Origin: Candidatus Kuenenia stuttgartensis
GTDB lineage: Bacteria > Planctomycetota > Planctomycetia > Gemmatales > Gemmataceae
Reading direction: 5' to 3'
DNA length: 44,573 bases
Assembly: GCA_945875585.1 (NCBI GenBank)
Contig: CAMCLK010000110.1
Span: forward strand, 1-44,573
The position numbers and the translations under genes are program-made. Positions within the stretch are counted from its first letter, which is position 1, and each line of letters opens with the position of its first letter. Below the pieces are notes generated by a model. It was not told the origin of the DNA, did no database searches, and was given only the letters and a program-made list of their open reading frames with translations. Below, piece by piece: positions 26,157-34,634 of this stretch.

Positions 26157-27248
26157 ATGGTGCGTGACTGGATGCGAACATTGAAGCTTGGTATGGCTGC
26201 CGTGACCGCTCTGGCGTTGGCGGCAAGTGCCCAAGCAGGGCCACTGCTTGCCAGCCTGAAACCCGGTTCAGTCAATTTGCAGTCGGCAGGTCCGATCACT
26301 TTCGGCGCTGAAGGCGTGCTGTTTGTGGGAGACCCCAAAGCCGCGACGATCTATGCCATTGGCACGGGTGATACCGAAGCAGGCAAGGTGACGCCGGTCA
26401 CAGTGGACGGATTGTCAGGGAAACTGGCCGGCGCTTTGGGCGTGAAGGCCGCAGATATCCAAATCAACGACCTTGCAGTGAACCCCGTTTCGAACCGCGT
26501 CTACCTTTCCGTTTCACGCGGCAAAGGCCCTGACGCGACGCCAGTGCTGTTTGTTGTTGGCGCGACGGGCGAACTGAAGGAAGTGGCGCTTTCGAACGTG
26601 CCCAATGCGAAAGCCGAACTGTCCAAGCCCGTTGCTGCCGGCGCCAAGCGAATGGAAGCCATTACCGGATTGAAGGTCGTTAAAGACGCCCTTTTGGTGG
26701 CTGGTCTTTCCAACGAGGAATTCGCCTCCACCCTGCGATCGATTCCGCTGCCTTTTTCCGGCAAGTCAACGAGCGCCGGTATTCAGATTTACCACGGCGC
26801 CCATGGAAAATACGAAACAGCAGCCCCCGTGCGCACGTTCACTTCCGTGGAAATCAACGGCAAGGAAGAGATTCTGGCAGCCTACACCTGCACACCGCTG
26901 GTGCGAATTCCCGTTTCTGAGCTCACCAACGGGGCCAAGGTAAAGGGCACCACGATCGCTGAACTGGGCAACCGCAACAGGCCTCTCGATATTGTTGTTT
27001 ACGAAAATAGTGGCCACAAGTACGCGCTCATGGCCAACAGCGCCCGGGGCGTGATGAAGGTGTCGCTCGACAACCTCGATAAGATCGAATCGATCGTGGC
27101 CAAGGTTGCTGACACCGCCGGAACGAAGTATGAAACTCTGAAAGAACTCAACGGCGTCGAGCAACTGGCCAAGCTTGGTGAAGCCCATGCCGTGCTGCTT
27201 GTGCGTAGCAAAGATGGCGTGTCGATCAAGACGATCAATCTGCCCTGA
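26157..27248 (+). CDS. Secreted propeller-like protein, function unknown
   Basis: A 363-residue protein with a clear signal peptide (basic 'MVRDWMRTLKLG', hydrophobic 'MAAVTALALAASAQA', cleavage about residue 27). The mature part has repeated beta-strand patterns suggesting a propeller: 'ITFGAEGVLFVGDPKAATIYAIG', 'INDLAVNPVSNRVYLSVSRG', 'ITGLKVVKDALLVAGLSNEEFAS' and 'PLDIVVYENSGHKYALMANS'. GGAG at 26145-26148 lies 8 bases before the ATG. It is the first of four same-strand genes encoding exported proteins (gaps of 25, 130 and 23 bases) that end in the planctomycete cytochrome and DUF1501 genes, so it may be part of their transcript. No enzyme motif is seen. Family similar to planctomycete conserved hypothetical proteins. 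Confidence 0.8.
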   Translation: MVRDWMRTLKLGMAAVTALALAASAQAGPLLASLKPGSVNLQSAGPITFGAEGVLFVGDPKAATIYAIGTGDTEAGKVTPVTVDGLSGKLAGALGVKAADIQINDLAVNPVSNRVYLSVSRGKGPDATPVLFVVGATGELKEVALSNVPNAKAELSKPVAAGAKRMEAITGLKVVKDALLVAGLSNEEFASTLRSIPLPFSGKSTSAGIQIYHGAHGKYETAAPVRTFTSVEINGKEEILAAYTCTPLVRIPVSELTNGAKVKGTTIAELGNRNRPLDIVVYENSGHKYALMANSARGVMKVSLDNLDKIESIVAKVADTAGTKYETLKELNGVEQLAKLGEAHAVLLVRSKDGVSIKTINLP

Positions 27249-27273
27249 TTTGTCACGCTATTGAGGATTCGAG

Positions 27274-28389
27274 ATGTTTGAAAGCGGCATGGTCAGGCTT
27301 GGCAGCATGGCAATCCTGGCCTGCCCGCTTATTTTTGCACTTACAGCCACCTGTGCTGATGCGCTGGTTATTGCCTACGCGCCCTCCGGGCCCAACGGTA
27401 CTGCTGGCCGATTTGAAGCAAGGGGCCTGCCGGCCGGATTTCCCGGCTTGAAGACTCCGGATAAATCTCTGTCGGTACGCGTGGAAGCTGGCCCCGGCCT
27501 GTTGGGAACATGGGGATCAGAAACCAACGGCACGATCTGGTTCAAACCCCGCTTCCCGTTGGCTTTTGATATCCGTCATACAGCTCGTCTGGATCTGGGT
27601 GCGGGCACGCAACCGCTCACCACCGAGGTGATTCTGCCTCGACCGAAATCGGCTCCCACCACTGTTGTTTCGGTTTACCCTTCGGGTGTGACGATTCCTG
27701 AAAACACGCTGCGATTTTACTTGGTTTTTTCGGCGCCCATGCAGCACGGACAAGCGTACCGCCATGTGAGGCTTGTCGACGCTCAAGGCAAGGCGGCTGA
27801 TCTGCCATTTTTGGAATTGGATGAGGAATTGTGGGATCCCACAGGCACGCGCCTGACGTTGCTGGTCGACCCGGGTCGTATCAAACGTGGTGTGAAACCA
27901 CTGGAGGATATTGGACCGGTTTTTGAATCAGGTAACCGCTACACGCTTGAAATCGATGCTTCGTGGCCCGACATACACGGTAAGGCATTGGCTCGACCGT
28001 ACCGTAAGGAGTATCTGGCCAAACCAGCGGTGCGCGAGCGTATTACTCCCGCAGCGTGGCTCTTAACGCCACCCGCGCGTGCTTCAGACCCGCTGGTGGT
28101 GCGCTTCCCGAATGCTCTCGACAAAGCCCTGATAGAACGCCTGATTACCGTTGCCGACAGCCAAGGAAACCCGATTGCTGGGCTGAACGAGGCCTTACCC
28201 GGCGAAACCGGTTGCCGCTTCCGACCGGAACACCCTTGGAAACCCGGCAACTACACTTTGCGCATTGGTTCGGCACTGGAAGATCCAGCGGGGAATAGAA
28301 TCGATCGGCTGTTTGATACCGAAGGTTCTGCCAGAGCTTCCACCGCAGGCCTGTTGACGCGACCGTTTACGGTAGACAAGGCCCCCTGA
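27274..28389 (+). CDS. Secreted protein with Ig-like (SbsA-type) segments
   Basis: A 371-residue protein with a signal peptide ('MAILACPLIFALTATCADA' within the first 32 residues). The mature region is beta-rich. One segment, 'TVVSVYPSGVTIPENTLRFYLVFSAPMQ', has the 'P..g....n..i...FS.PM' pattern of SbsA/Big_5 Ig-like domains, and a later part 'WKPGNYTLRIGSALEDPAGNRIDR' repeats the same theme. GAGG at 27263-27266 supports the ATG. It follows the propeller-like gene by 25 bases and precedes the cytochrome gene by 130 bases. Known: such Ig-like modules are structural or binding modules in exported proteins. Inferred: extracytoplasmic partner of the neighbours; no catalytic function could be seen. 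Confidence 0.8.
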   Translation: MFESGMVRLGSMAILACPLIFALTATCADALVIAYAPSGPNGTAGRFEARGLPAGFPGLKTPDKSLSVRVEAGPGLLGTWGSETNGTIWFKPRFPLAFDIRHTARLDLGAGTQPLTTEVILPRPKSAPTTVVSVYPSGVTIPENTLRFYLVFSAPMQHGQAYRHVRLVDAQGKAADLPFLELDEELWDPTGTRLTLLVDPGRIKRGVKPLEDIGPVFESGNRYTLEIDASWPDIHGKALARPYRKEYLAKPAVRERITPAAWLLTPPARASDPLVVRFPNALDKALIERLITVADSQGNPIAGLNEALPGETGCRFRPEHPWKPGNYTLRIGSALEDPAGNRIDRLFDTEGSARASTAGLLTRPFTVDKAP

Positions 28390-28519
28390 TGGATCCGTGG
28401 CAAAGTCGTGCAAATGCTTGACTTTGACGTCGGGATCGTGCAGAAAAGAATAGATCTCTCCTGCCTTGGTTACCTGCTTCGTTCCCGCCTCCACAATACC
28501 TTCATGGACAGGGCCAATC

Positions 28520-31129
28520 GTGCAACGCACCCTTCTCCTTGCCACATACCTACTCATTCCCGCGATGGTTCGCGCCGACGATGGCGTGGCTTTCTTTGAA
28601 TCGAAAATCCGGCCTGTTTTGGTGGAGCATTGCCACGCTTGCCATTCCGCAGAAGCCGCCAAGGCTGGCAAGTTGAAAGGTGGTTTGCGGGTCGATCATC
28701 GCGAAGGGTTGCGCAAGGGTGGCGATAGCGGCCCTGCCGTGGTGCCAGGCCAGCCTGAAAAAGGCACACTTCTTGCCTCACTGAAGCATACGGGCGATAT
28801 CCACATGCCACCCAAAGGCAAATTGCCCGATGCCATTGCCGCTGACATGGAACGTTGGATCCGCATGGGCGCAACAGACCCGCGCGATGAAAAATCCACA
28901 GGCAACGTGGTTAAATCGGGCCTTCCATGGTCGTTCACGCCGCCAAAAGCCACCGGCGCGGAAAGCCCCGGCGAGATCGACCGCTTCATTCAAGCGAAAC
29001 TGGCCCAGAACAAGCTTGTGCAACTGAAAAGCGCCGACAAGCGCACCCTCATCCGCCGACTCTATTTCGACCTTGTCGGCCTGCCCCCCAGCCCGGAAGA
29101 CGTCGATGCATTCGTGGCGGACACCAAGCCAACCGCCTATGCAGAACTTGTAGATCGTCTACTAGCCTCACCCCGCCATGGCGAACGCATGGCGCGCCAC
29201 TGGCTCGACGTGGCACGCTACGCCGAAGATCAGGCGCATACTTTTGCGGTCACGCCCAAAGCGAACGCCTATCGCTACCGCGATTGGGTGATTGCCGCCA
29301 TGAACAGCGACATGCCTTTCGACCAGTTCATCAAGTTCCAGTTGGCTGGAGATCTGATGCCTGAATCGTCGGGTGATCCGTTCACGCGTTTGGCAGGATT
29401 AGGAATCATTGGGCTGGGAGCCGATTACTACAAAAACACAGCGCGCGAACAGGCGATTGCCGACGAACTAGATGACCGTGTCGATACCGTTACCCGCGGA
29501 TTTCTGGGTTTGACAGTAAGCTGCGCCCGTTGCCACGACCACAAATTCGATCCGGTTTCGCAAGTCGATTATTACGCTCTTGCAGGCATTTTCAACGGGT
29601 TCAGCAACGTGGATGTGCCATTGGCCAAGCCCGATGTTGTCAAGGCGTTCGATTCGGCGCAAAAGCAAGTCAAAGACGCCGAAGGCTCGTTGAATCGCGA
29701 AATTGCCCGGGTGGGCGATCAGGCTGCACGCGCCACACTTCCCCGGCTGAGCGACTATCTGATATCTGCCAGAAAAATGACTATTGCCAAAACTACAGGC
29801 AATATGAAGGCCATTGAAGCAGAAGCTAAGGCCACCGGCCTGTCCGCCTATTTTCTTGGTCGCTGGACCAAGTTTCTTGCTTCTGCACCAGCCGGAAAAA
29901 TATCCGAGCTCAGTGCATTTTTGGCACTGAAACCAGATGCCACTTCGGAAGCGACTGCTGCCGCCTGTAGCACGTTTGCCAAGGCCGTAACGGCAGCATC
30001 GACCAGTGCCAAACCAGCCGATCACCCTTTGATGAAGGCTCTAAAGGGCGACAAGGCCGGCCCACTATTTGTCACTCCCGAAGAAGTTGAAAAGAATCTG
30101 GCAGGCGACGCGGAGAAAAAACTTATCGCCGAGATGCGCGCCGAGGTTGATCGGTTGAAAAAGGCATCGCCTCCCATGTATCCGGTGGCTCACTCCATTC
30201 GCGGTGGCGGCCAGACCATGCCCCTTTACATTCGGGGTAATGTTTTGAAAAAAGGCGCGCCCGCACCCAAAGGTTTTCCCGTAACTCTATCGGTATCTAC
30301 CTCGAAGCGCGGCGAGGCTTACACGCGCCTCGATCTGGCTGAAGCCATTGCCTCGCGCGGCAATCCGCTCACAGCACGCGTGATTGTGAACAGGGTTTGG
30401 GAACGGCACTTTGGCAAGGGTTTGGTTGGCACACCCTCGAATTTCGGGCATCTAGGCGACAAGCCGACTCACCCTGAGCTGCTCGACACCTTGGCGGTGC
30501 GGTTCATGGATCATGGTTGGTCTTTGAAGTGGCTGCACCGAACTATTGTGATGTCGAAGACCTATCAGACATCCAGCGATTCGCATGCTGCCAACGAAGC
30601 CACCGACCCTGCCAATACGTGGCTTTGGCGCGCCAACCGCCGCCGACTCGATGTGGAAGTATGGCGCGACTCGTTGCTGGCCGTTTCCGGCACACTCGAT
30701 CTTACCGCGGGTGGGCCCACCTTCGATCTGCGCGATGCCGGCGCCAACCGACGGACGGTTTATGCCAAAGTCAGCCGGCACAATCTCGATGGTCTGCTAA
30801 GGCTTTTCGATTTCCCTGATGCGAATGTCACCAGCGACCGTCGCACCGTAACCACAGTCCCGCAGCAGCAACTGTTCACCCTCAATAGTGATTTCATAGC
30901 CAGGCAAGCCACGGCGCTTGCGGGTAGGCTGGCTCGCGCATCTGCCACCGATTCGGATCGCATCCGCCTCGGTTTCAGGTTGGCCTATGGCCGCGAACCC
31001 ACCGCGCGGGAAAGCCAATTGGCATTGGCTTTCATAGCCACGCCAGCCGACAAGGACGACAAACTCAACCGCCACGAGCAATTCGCCCAAGCATTGCTTG
31101 CAGCCAACGAATTTATCTACGTGGATTGA
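28520..31129 (+). CDS. Planctomycete cytochrome C / DUF1549 / DUF1553 (PSD1) protein
   Basis: An 869-residue exported protein of the PSCyt1-PSCyt2(DUF1549)-PSD1(DUF1553) family, abundant in planctomycetes and of unknown catalytic role. I place the start at GTG 28520: it follows GGACAGGG and gives a compact signal peptide ending 'IPAMVRA'. The frame is open to 28466. A c-type heme motif 'CHACH' (Cys38, Cys41, His42) is followed by 'DIHMPPKGKLP', which supplies a candidate Met ligand (Met96). DUF1549 spans about 152-360 ('LIRRLYFDLVGLPPSPEDV', 'ARHWLDVARYAE') and contains a second 'CARCH' (335-339). DUF1553 spans about 597-853 ('LTARVIVNRVWERHFGKGLV', 'GDKPTHPELLDTLA'). The linker is Ala/Lys-rich. 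It is paired with DUF1501 23 bases downstream, the standard planctomycete arrangement, suggesting a shared exported complex. Confidence 0.93.
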   Translation: MQRTLLLATYLLIPAMVRADDGVAFFESKIRPVLVEHCHACHSAEAAKAGKLKGGLRVDHREGLRKGGDSGPAVVPGQPEKGTLLASLKHTGDIHMPPKGKLPDAIAADMERWIRMGATDPRDEKSTGNVVKSGLPWSFTPPKATGAESPGEIDRFIQAKLAQNKLVQLKSADKRTLIRRLYFDLVGLPPSPEDVDAFVADTKPTAYAELVDRLLASPRHGERMARHWLDVARYAEDQAHTFAVTPKANAYRYRDWVIAAMNSDMPFDQFIKFQLAGDLMPESSGDPFTRLAGLGIIGLGADYYKNTAREQAIADELDDRVDTVTRGFLGLTVSCARCHDHKFDPVSQVDYYALAGIFNGFSNVDVPLAKPDVVKAFDSAQKQVKDAEGSLNREIARVGDQAARATLPRLSDYLISARKMTIAKTTGNMKAIEAEAKATGLSAYFLGRWTKFLASAPAGKISELSAFLALKPDATSEATAAACSTFAKAVTAASTSAKPADHPLMKALKGDKAGPLFVTPEEVEKNLAGDAEKKLIAEMRAEVDRLKKASPPMYPVAHSIRGGGQTMPLYIRGNVLKKGAPAPKGFPVTLSVSTSKRGEAYTRLDLAEAIASRGNPLTARVIVNRVWERHFGKGLVGTPSNFGHLGDKPTHPELLDTLAVRFMDHGWSLKWLHRTIVMSKTYQTSSDSHAANEATDPANTWLWRANRRRLDVEVWRDSLLAVSGTLDLTAGGPTFDLRDAGANRRTVYAKVSRHNLDGLLRLFDFPDANVTSDRRTVTTVPQQQLFTLNSDFIARQATALAGRLARASATDSDRIRLGFRLAYGREPTARESQLALAFIATPADKDDKLNRHEQFAQALLAANEFIYVD

Positions 31130-31152
31130 ATATCCACAGGGGAGCCTGCACT

Positions 31153-32535
31153 ATGATCATTCCTTCACGACGCGATATGCTGGCACGCTTAGGATCCGGA
31201 ATGGGCATGGTCGGCCTTGCCGGTGTCATGCACGATGCCGGGCATGTGCAAGCTGCAACGGTTACTGGCGATGCTCTGGCACCCAAACCTTCGCATTTCG
31301 CGCCCAAAGCCAAACACGTCATCCACTTGTTCATGAACGGCGGTCCGTCGCAGGTCGATACATTTGACCCCAAGCCCATGCTGGCGCAGCATGCAGGCAA
31401 ACCGATGCCCGCAGGCCATCTGTCCACCGAACGGAAAACCGGCAACTGCCTGCCCACAGCTTTCAAATTCAATAAGTCCGGGCAGTCGGGCACGGAAGTG
31501 AGCGAGATTTTCCCTGAAATCGCCAGGCAGATCGACGATATCTGCGTGATACGGTCTATGCATACCGATGTTCCCAACCATGAGCCATCTCTTTTGATGA
31601 TGACAAGCGGTAACCTGCAGCCCATCAGGCCCAGCATGGGGGCATGGCTCTCGTACGGCCTTGGTACCGAGAACCGCAACCTGCCAGGGTTTGTGGTGCT
31701 GTGTCCCGGTAAACCTGTTGTTGGGCCGCAATTGTGGGGAAGCAGCTTTTTGCCGGGGGCCCATCAGGGGTGCCACATCCAGAACATGGAACCCAGCAAA
31801 GTCATCGACCATATCCGCAACAGCAAGCTCTCGGCACAGACGCAAAGGCAGCAACTAGATCTGATCAATGCCATGAACCGCGATCACCGCGACGCCCGCG
31901 CCGGTGACGACCAACTGGAGTCACGCATCCAGTCGTTTGAAATGGCCTTCCGCATGCAGACCGAAGCCACCGAGGCATTTGATCTTTCCCGGGAAACCAC
32001 CACCACCCGGTCGCTTTATGGCCCAGGGGCGTATGCCGATTCTTTGATCATTGCCCGCCGGTTGGTGCAGCGCGGCGTGCGCACCGTGCAGGTATTTACC
32101 GGCGCGGGCCAGCCATGGGACGACCATGGCAATATCGTTAATGGACATCGGTCGAAAGCGCAGGCAAGCGACAGGGCCATTGCCGCGTTACTTGCCGATC
32201 TTAAGCGATTGGGACTTCTCGACGAGACATTAGTGCTTTGGGGCGGCGAATTCGGCCGCACGCCCACAAGCGAGGGCGCCGATGGGCGCGATCATAACAA
32301 CCACGGCTTTACCGTTTGGCTGGCGGGCGGAGGCGTCAAGGGTGGCATGGTTCACGGTGCCACCGACGATTTCGGATTTGCAGCGGTGCGCGACAAGGTC
32401 CATGTGCACGACCTGCACGCAACCATGCTGCACCTGCTGGGGCTCGATCACGAAAAACTGACGTACCGATACAGCGGACGCGACTTCAGGCTCACGGACG
32501 TGCACGGTAACGTGGTACGCCCTATTTTGGCCTGA
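31153..32535 (+). CDS. DUF1501 family Tat-exported protein
   Basis: A 460-residue protein from ATG 31153 (GGGGAG 8 bases upstream); an in-frame start at 31126 would overlap the previous stop. The N-terminus 'SRRDMLARLGSGMGMVGLAG' is a twin-arginine signal. DUF1501 features follow: 'HVIHLFMNGGPSQVDTFDPKP', 'SLLMMTSG', 'YADSLIIARRLVQRGVRTVQV', 'PWDDHGNIVNGH', 'LVLWGGEFGRTPTSEGADGRDHNNHGF' and the ending 'LTDVHGNVVRPILA'. The fold is related to alkaline phosphatase/sulfatase-type proteins, with conserved Asp and His that could bind metal. DUF1501 genes nearly always accompany PSD1 cytochrome genes in planctomycetes. It converges on the methyltransferase gene with 8 bases between. The biochemical activity of the family is not known to me. 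Confidence 0.93.
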   Translation: MIIPSRRDMLARLGSGMGMVGLAGVMHDAGHVQAATVTGDALAPKPSHFAPKAKHVIHLFMNGGPSQVDTFDPKPMLAQHAGKPMPAGHLSTERKTGNCLPTAFKFNKSGQSGTEVSEIFPEIARQIDDICVIRSMHTDVPNHEPSLLMMTSGNLQPIRPSMGAWLSYGLGTENRNLPGFVVLCPGKPVVGPQLWGSSFLPGAHQGCHIQNMEPSKVIDHIRNSKLSAQTQRQQLDLINAMNRDHRDARAGDDQLESRIQSFEMAFRMQTEATEAFDLSRETTTTRSLYGPGAYADSLIIARRLVQRGVRTVQVFTGAGQPWDDHGNIVNGHRSKAQASDRAIAALLADLKRLGLLDETLVLWGGEFGRTPTSEGADGRDHNNHGFTVWLAGGGVKGGMVHGATDDFGFAAVRDKVHVHDLHATMLHLLGLDHEKLTYRYSGRDFRLTDVHGNVVRPILA

Positions 32536-32543
32536 TGCTTAAG

Positions 32544-33221
32544 TTAAGCCGCGCCGCGCATCTCCATATCCCACTTTTCTCGATCGAGGTGCGGAGCAAA
32601 CGGGCGCCTGCCGCACAGGAGTCTGCCCGCCTCGTAGCGTAGCTTGCGGTGCCAGGGCAGCGGTTCCTTGGCATACAGGTTCATCTTCTGGCGGTATGTT
32701 TCGATGCTGGCTTCGTCAGGCATGCGTGCCTCCGGGCCAAACGCGACACACCATACATTGGCCATACGACGATCGGGCCCGTGCCATCCCAGTAGGCGGC
32801 GCGGATACGGCTTCAGCATGAAATCGAATGCCTCAGGCGTGAAGCGCCAGTAATCGCTGGGGTAACCGTGCACATGAAAATAGAAGGGCGATGCCACCAC
32901 GAAGACGCCGTCTGGCCGCAAAACGCGTTCAACTTCTTCGAATCCCTTCCAAAACCGCTGAACATGCTCGAATGTGCTCAGTGCCAAAACCGTGCCCACG
33001 CTGCCACTTTTCTGGGGCAGGTCTTCAACGCTGGCCACGCAATCCACGCCCGGTCCAGCGCGAAAATCAACGCCCGTGTAGTCTTTACCGGGGAACAGTG
33101 TGCGTATGTTGATGTCGTCGGAGGCACCTTCCACCTGAAGAGAACCGATTTCCAAGATCGGTTCGGGAAGGTGAAACGATTCAACCACGGCACGTGTCAT
33201 GCCACGCAGGAACTTGTTCAT
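32544..33221 (-). CDS. Class I SAM-dependent methyltransferase
   Basis: A 225-residue cytoplasmic protein with a Methyltransf_11-like core: motif I 'ILEIGS' (about 23-28), 'YTGVDFRAGPGVDCVASVEDLP' with the acidic end of strand 2, 'VGTVLALSTFEHV' and 'VERVLRPDGVFVVASPFYFHVHG' after it. The segment 'YPSDYWRFTPEAFDFML' is characteristic of small methyltransferases near sugar or glycan biosynthesis genes. The substrate is unknown here and no glycan cluster is visible. The C-terminal 70 residues are basic and unassigned. It has no close partner: it converges on the DUF1501 gene and is divergent from the PHP gene, and the ATG has no strong ribosome binding site. Confidence 0.88.
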   Translation of the reverse strand: MNKFLRGMTRAVVESFHLPEPILEIGSLQVEGASDDINIRTLFPGKDYTGVDFRAGPGVDCVASVEDLPQKSGSVGTVLALSTFEHVQRFWKGFEEVERVLRPDGVFVVASPFYFHVHGYPSDYWRFTPEAFDFMLKPYPRRLLGWHGPDRRMANVWCVAFGPEARMPDEASIETYRQKMNLYAKEPLPWHRKLRYEAGRLLCGRRPFAPHLDREKWDMEMRGAA

Positions 33222-33408
33222 GAATTAACACCCCACTCGCAACCTGAATTCAATCAACAGTTGAATGCAGGAGGATCAGCAGGATCAAGGTGAGTTGCGC
33301 ACCGGGGCATTGGATAGTCTTGCACCGAACTTCTCGAAACCCTCATCGAAACCAACATTGTCCAGATAGCCAAGTCACGCAAGGATGATCTCATACCAAG
33401 GCTAGGAG

Positions 33409-34632
33409 ATGATGAACATGGCTCGCACCACCAGCTTGATTGTTACTGTCATTGGCTGTTTTGCTGTGGCTGTTTGGGCTGCCCGCGACGGCAAACCCGA
33501 CACGCAGAAGGTGTTTTTCAAGGGAAACTTGCACACGCACTCCCTCTGGAGCGATGGCGATGACTTTCCCGAGATGATTGCAGACTGGTACAAGTCCCAT
33601 GACTACGATTTCCTCGCGCTGACCGAACACAATGTGATGGCCACGGGGGAAAAGTGGGTAGATGCCGCCACCAACAAAACGCGTGAAGATGCTGTAACAA
33701 AATGCACCAAGCGTTTTGGAGCGGACTGGCTCGAGAAACGAACCGTGAAAGACAGGCCGCAGGTGCGCCTGAAAACCCTGGCGCAGGTGCGTGAAAAACT
33801 CGACACTCCCGGGAAGTTCCTGCTGGTGGCCGGCGAAGAGATCACCCACAAATTTGGCCGTCTGCCTGTGCACATGAATGCCATCAATCTTGGCTCCACG
33901 ATCAAACCCGCCGACGGTGGCAGTGTGGCAGAAACCATCACCGTGAATGCCCGGCAGGTGGCGGAACAAAAAATCAAATCAGGCCGCGAGATCATCACCT
34001 TTTTGAACCACCCCAACTTCGGATGGGGCGTGAACGCCGACGACATGACCACTGCCGAGGAGCTGAAATTTTTCGAAGTCTATAACGGCCATCCAGGCAC
34101 CAACCAAAATGGCGACAAGGATCGGCCCGGATGCGAGCGGTTGTGGGATTTAGTTGTTACGCGACGTATCAAAGCCAACCGTCGGGCACCTCTGCTGGGA
34201 TTAGCCACAGATGACGCCCACAATTACCACATCAATTCCATCAAGTCTCCCACACCAGGGCGCGGATGGGTGATGGTGCGCGCGACGTCGCTCGAACCGG
34301 AAGCCTTGATGAAGGCAATGGCTTCGGGTGACTTCTACGCTTCCACCGGTGTCACACTCGAAAATCTCAATTATGCCAAAAAAGTGCTTGGTTTGAAAAT
34401 CAAGGCGGAACCCGAAGTAACCTACACCACCACCTTTCATGCCACGCTGAAAGACGCTGGCCCAGACGGCATTGGTTTGGTGGTTTCCACCGTGACGGGT
34501 TCGGATGTCGCCTATGAATTCAAAGGCAACGAACTCTATGTGCGCGCCAAGGTCACCTCAACCAAAAAGCATCCCAACCCATCCTTCGCAGACGAAGTGG
34601 AATGCGCTTGGACACAGCCAATAAGGCCGTGA
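33409..34632 (+). CDS. Secreted PHP-domain metal-dependent hydrolase
   Basis: A 407-residue protein with a signal peptide ('MARTTSLIVTVIGCFAVAVWA', cleavage about residue 24) and a PHP-type catalytic domain, a trinuclear metal phosphoesterase fold. Metal-binding motifs are in order: 'GNLHTHSLWSDGDD' (HxH and Asp), 'FLALTEHN' (Glu-His), 'LLVAGEEITH', 'ITFLNHPNFGW' and 'LGLATDDAHNYH'. Residues after about 300 form a beta-rich extension. The ribosome binding site TAGGAG just precedes ATG 33409; three ATGs are clustered, so the exact start may vary by a few codons. It stands alone, convergent with the beta-lactamase-fold gene with only 2 bases between stop codons. Exported PHP proteins are often annotated as phosphotransferase-like; the substrate is unknown. 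Confidence 0.85.
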   Translation: MMNMARTTSLIVTVIGCFAVAVWAARDGKPDTQKVFFKGNLHTHSLWSDGDDFPEMIADWYKSHDYDFLALTEHNVMATGEKWVDAATNKTREDAVTKCTKRFGADWLEKRTVKDRPQVRLKTLAQVREKLDTPGKFLLVAGEEITHKFGRLPVHMNAINLGSTIKPADGGSVAETITVNARQVAEQKIKSGREIITFLNHPNFGWGVNADDMTTAEELKFFEVYNGHPGTNQNGDKDRPGCERLWDLVVTRRIKANRRAPLLGLATDDAHNYHINSIKSPTPGRGWVMVRATSLEPEALMKAMASGDFYASTGVTLENLNYAKKVLGLKIKAEPEVTYTTTFHATLKDAGPDGIGLVVSTVTGSDVAYEFKGNELYVRAKVTSTKKHPNPSFADEVECAWTQPIRP

Positions 34633-34634
34633 CC

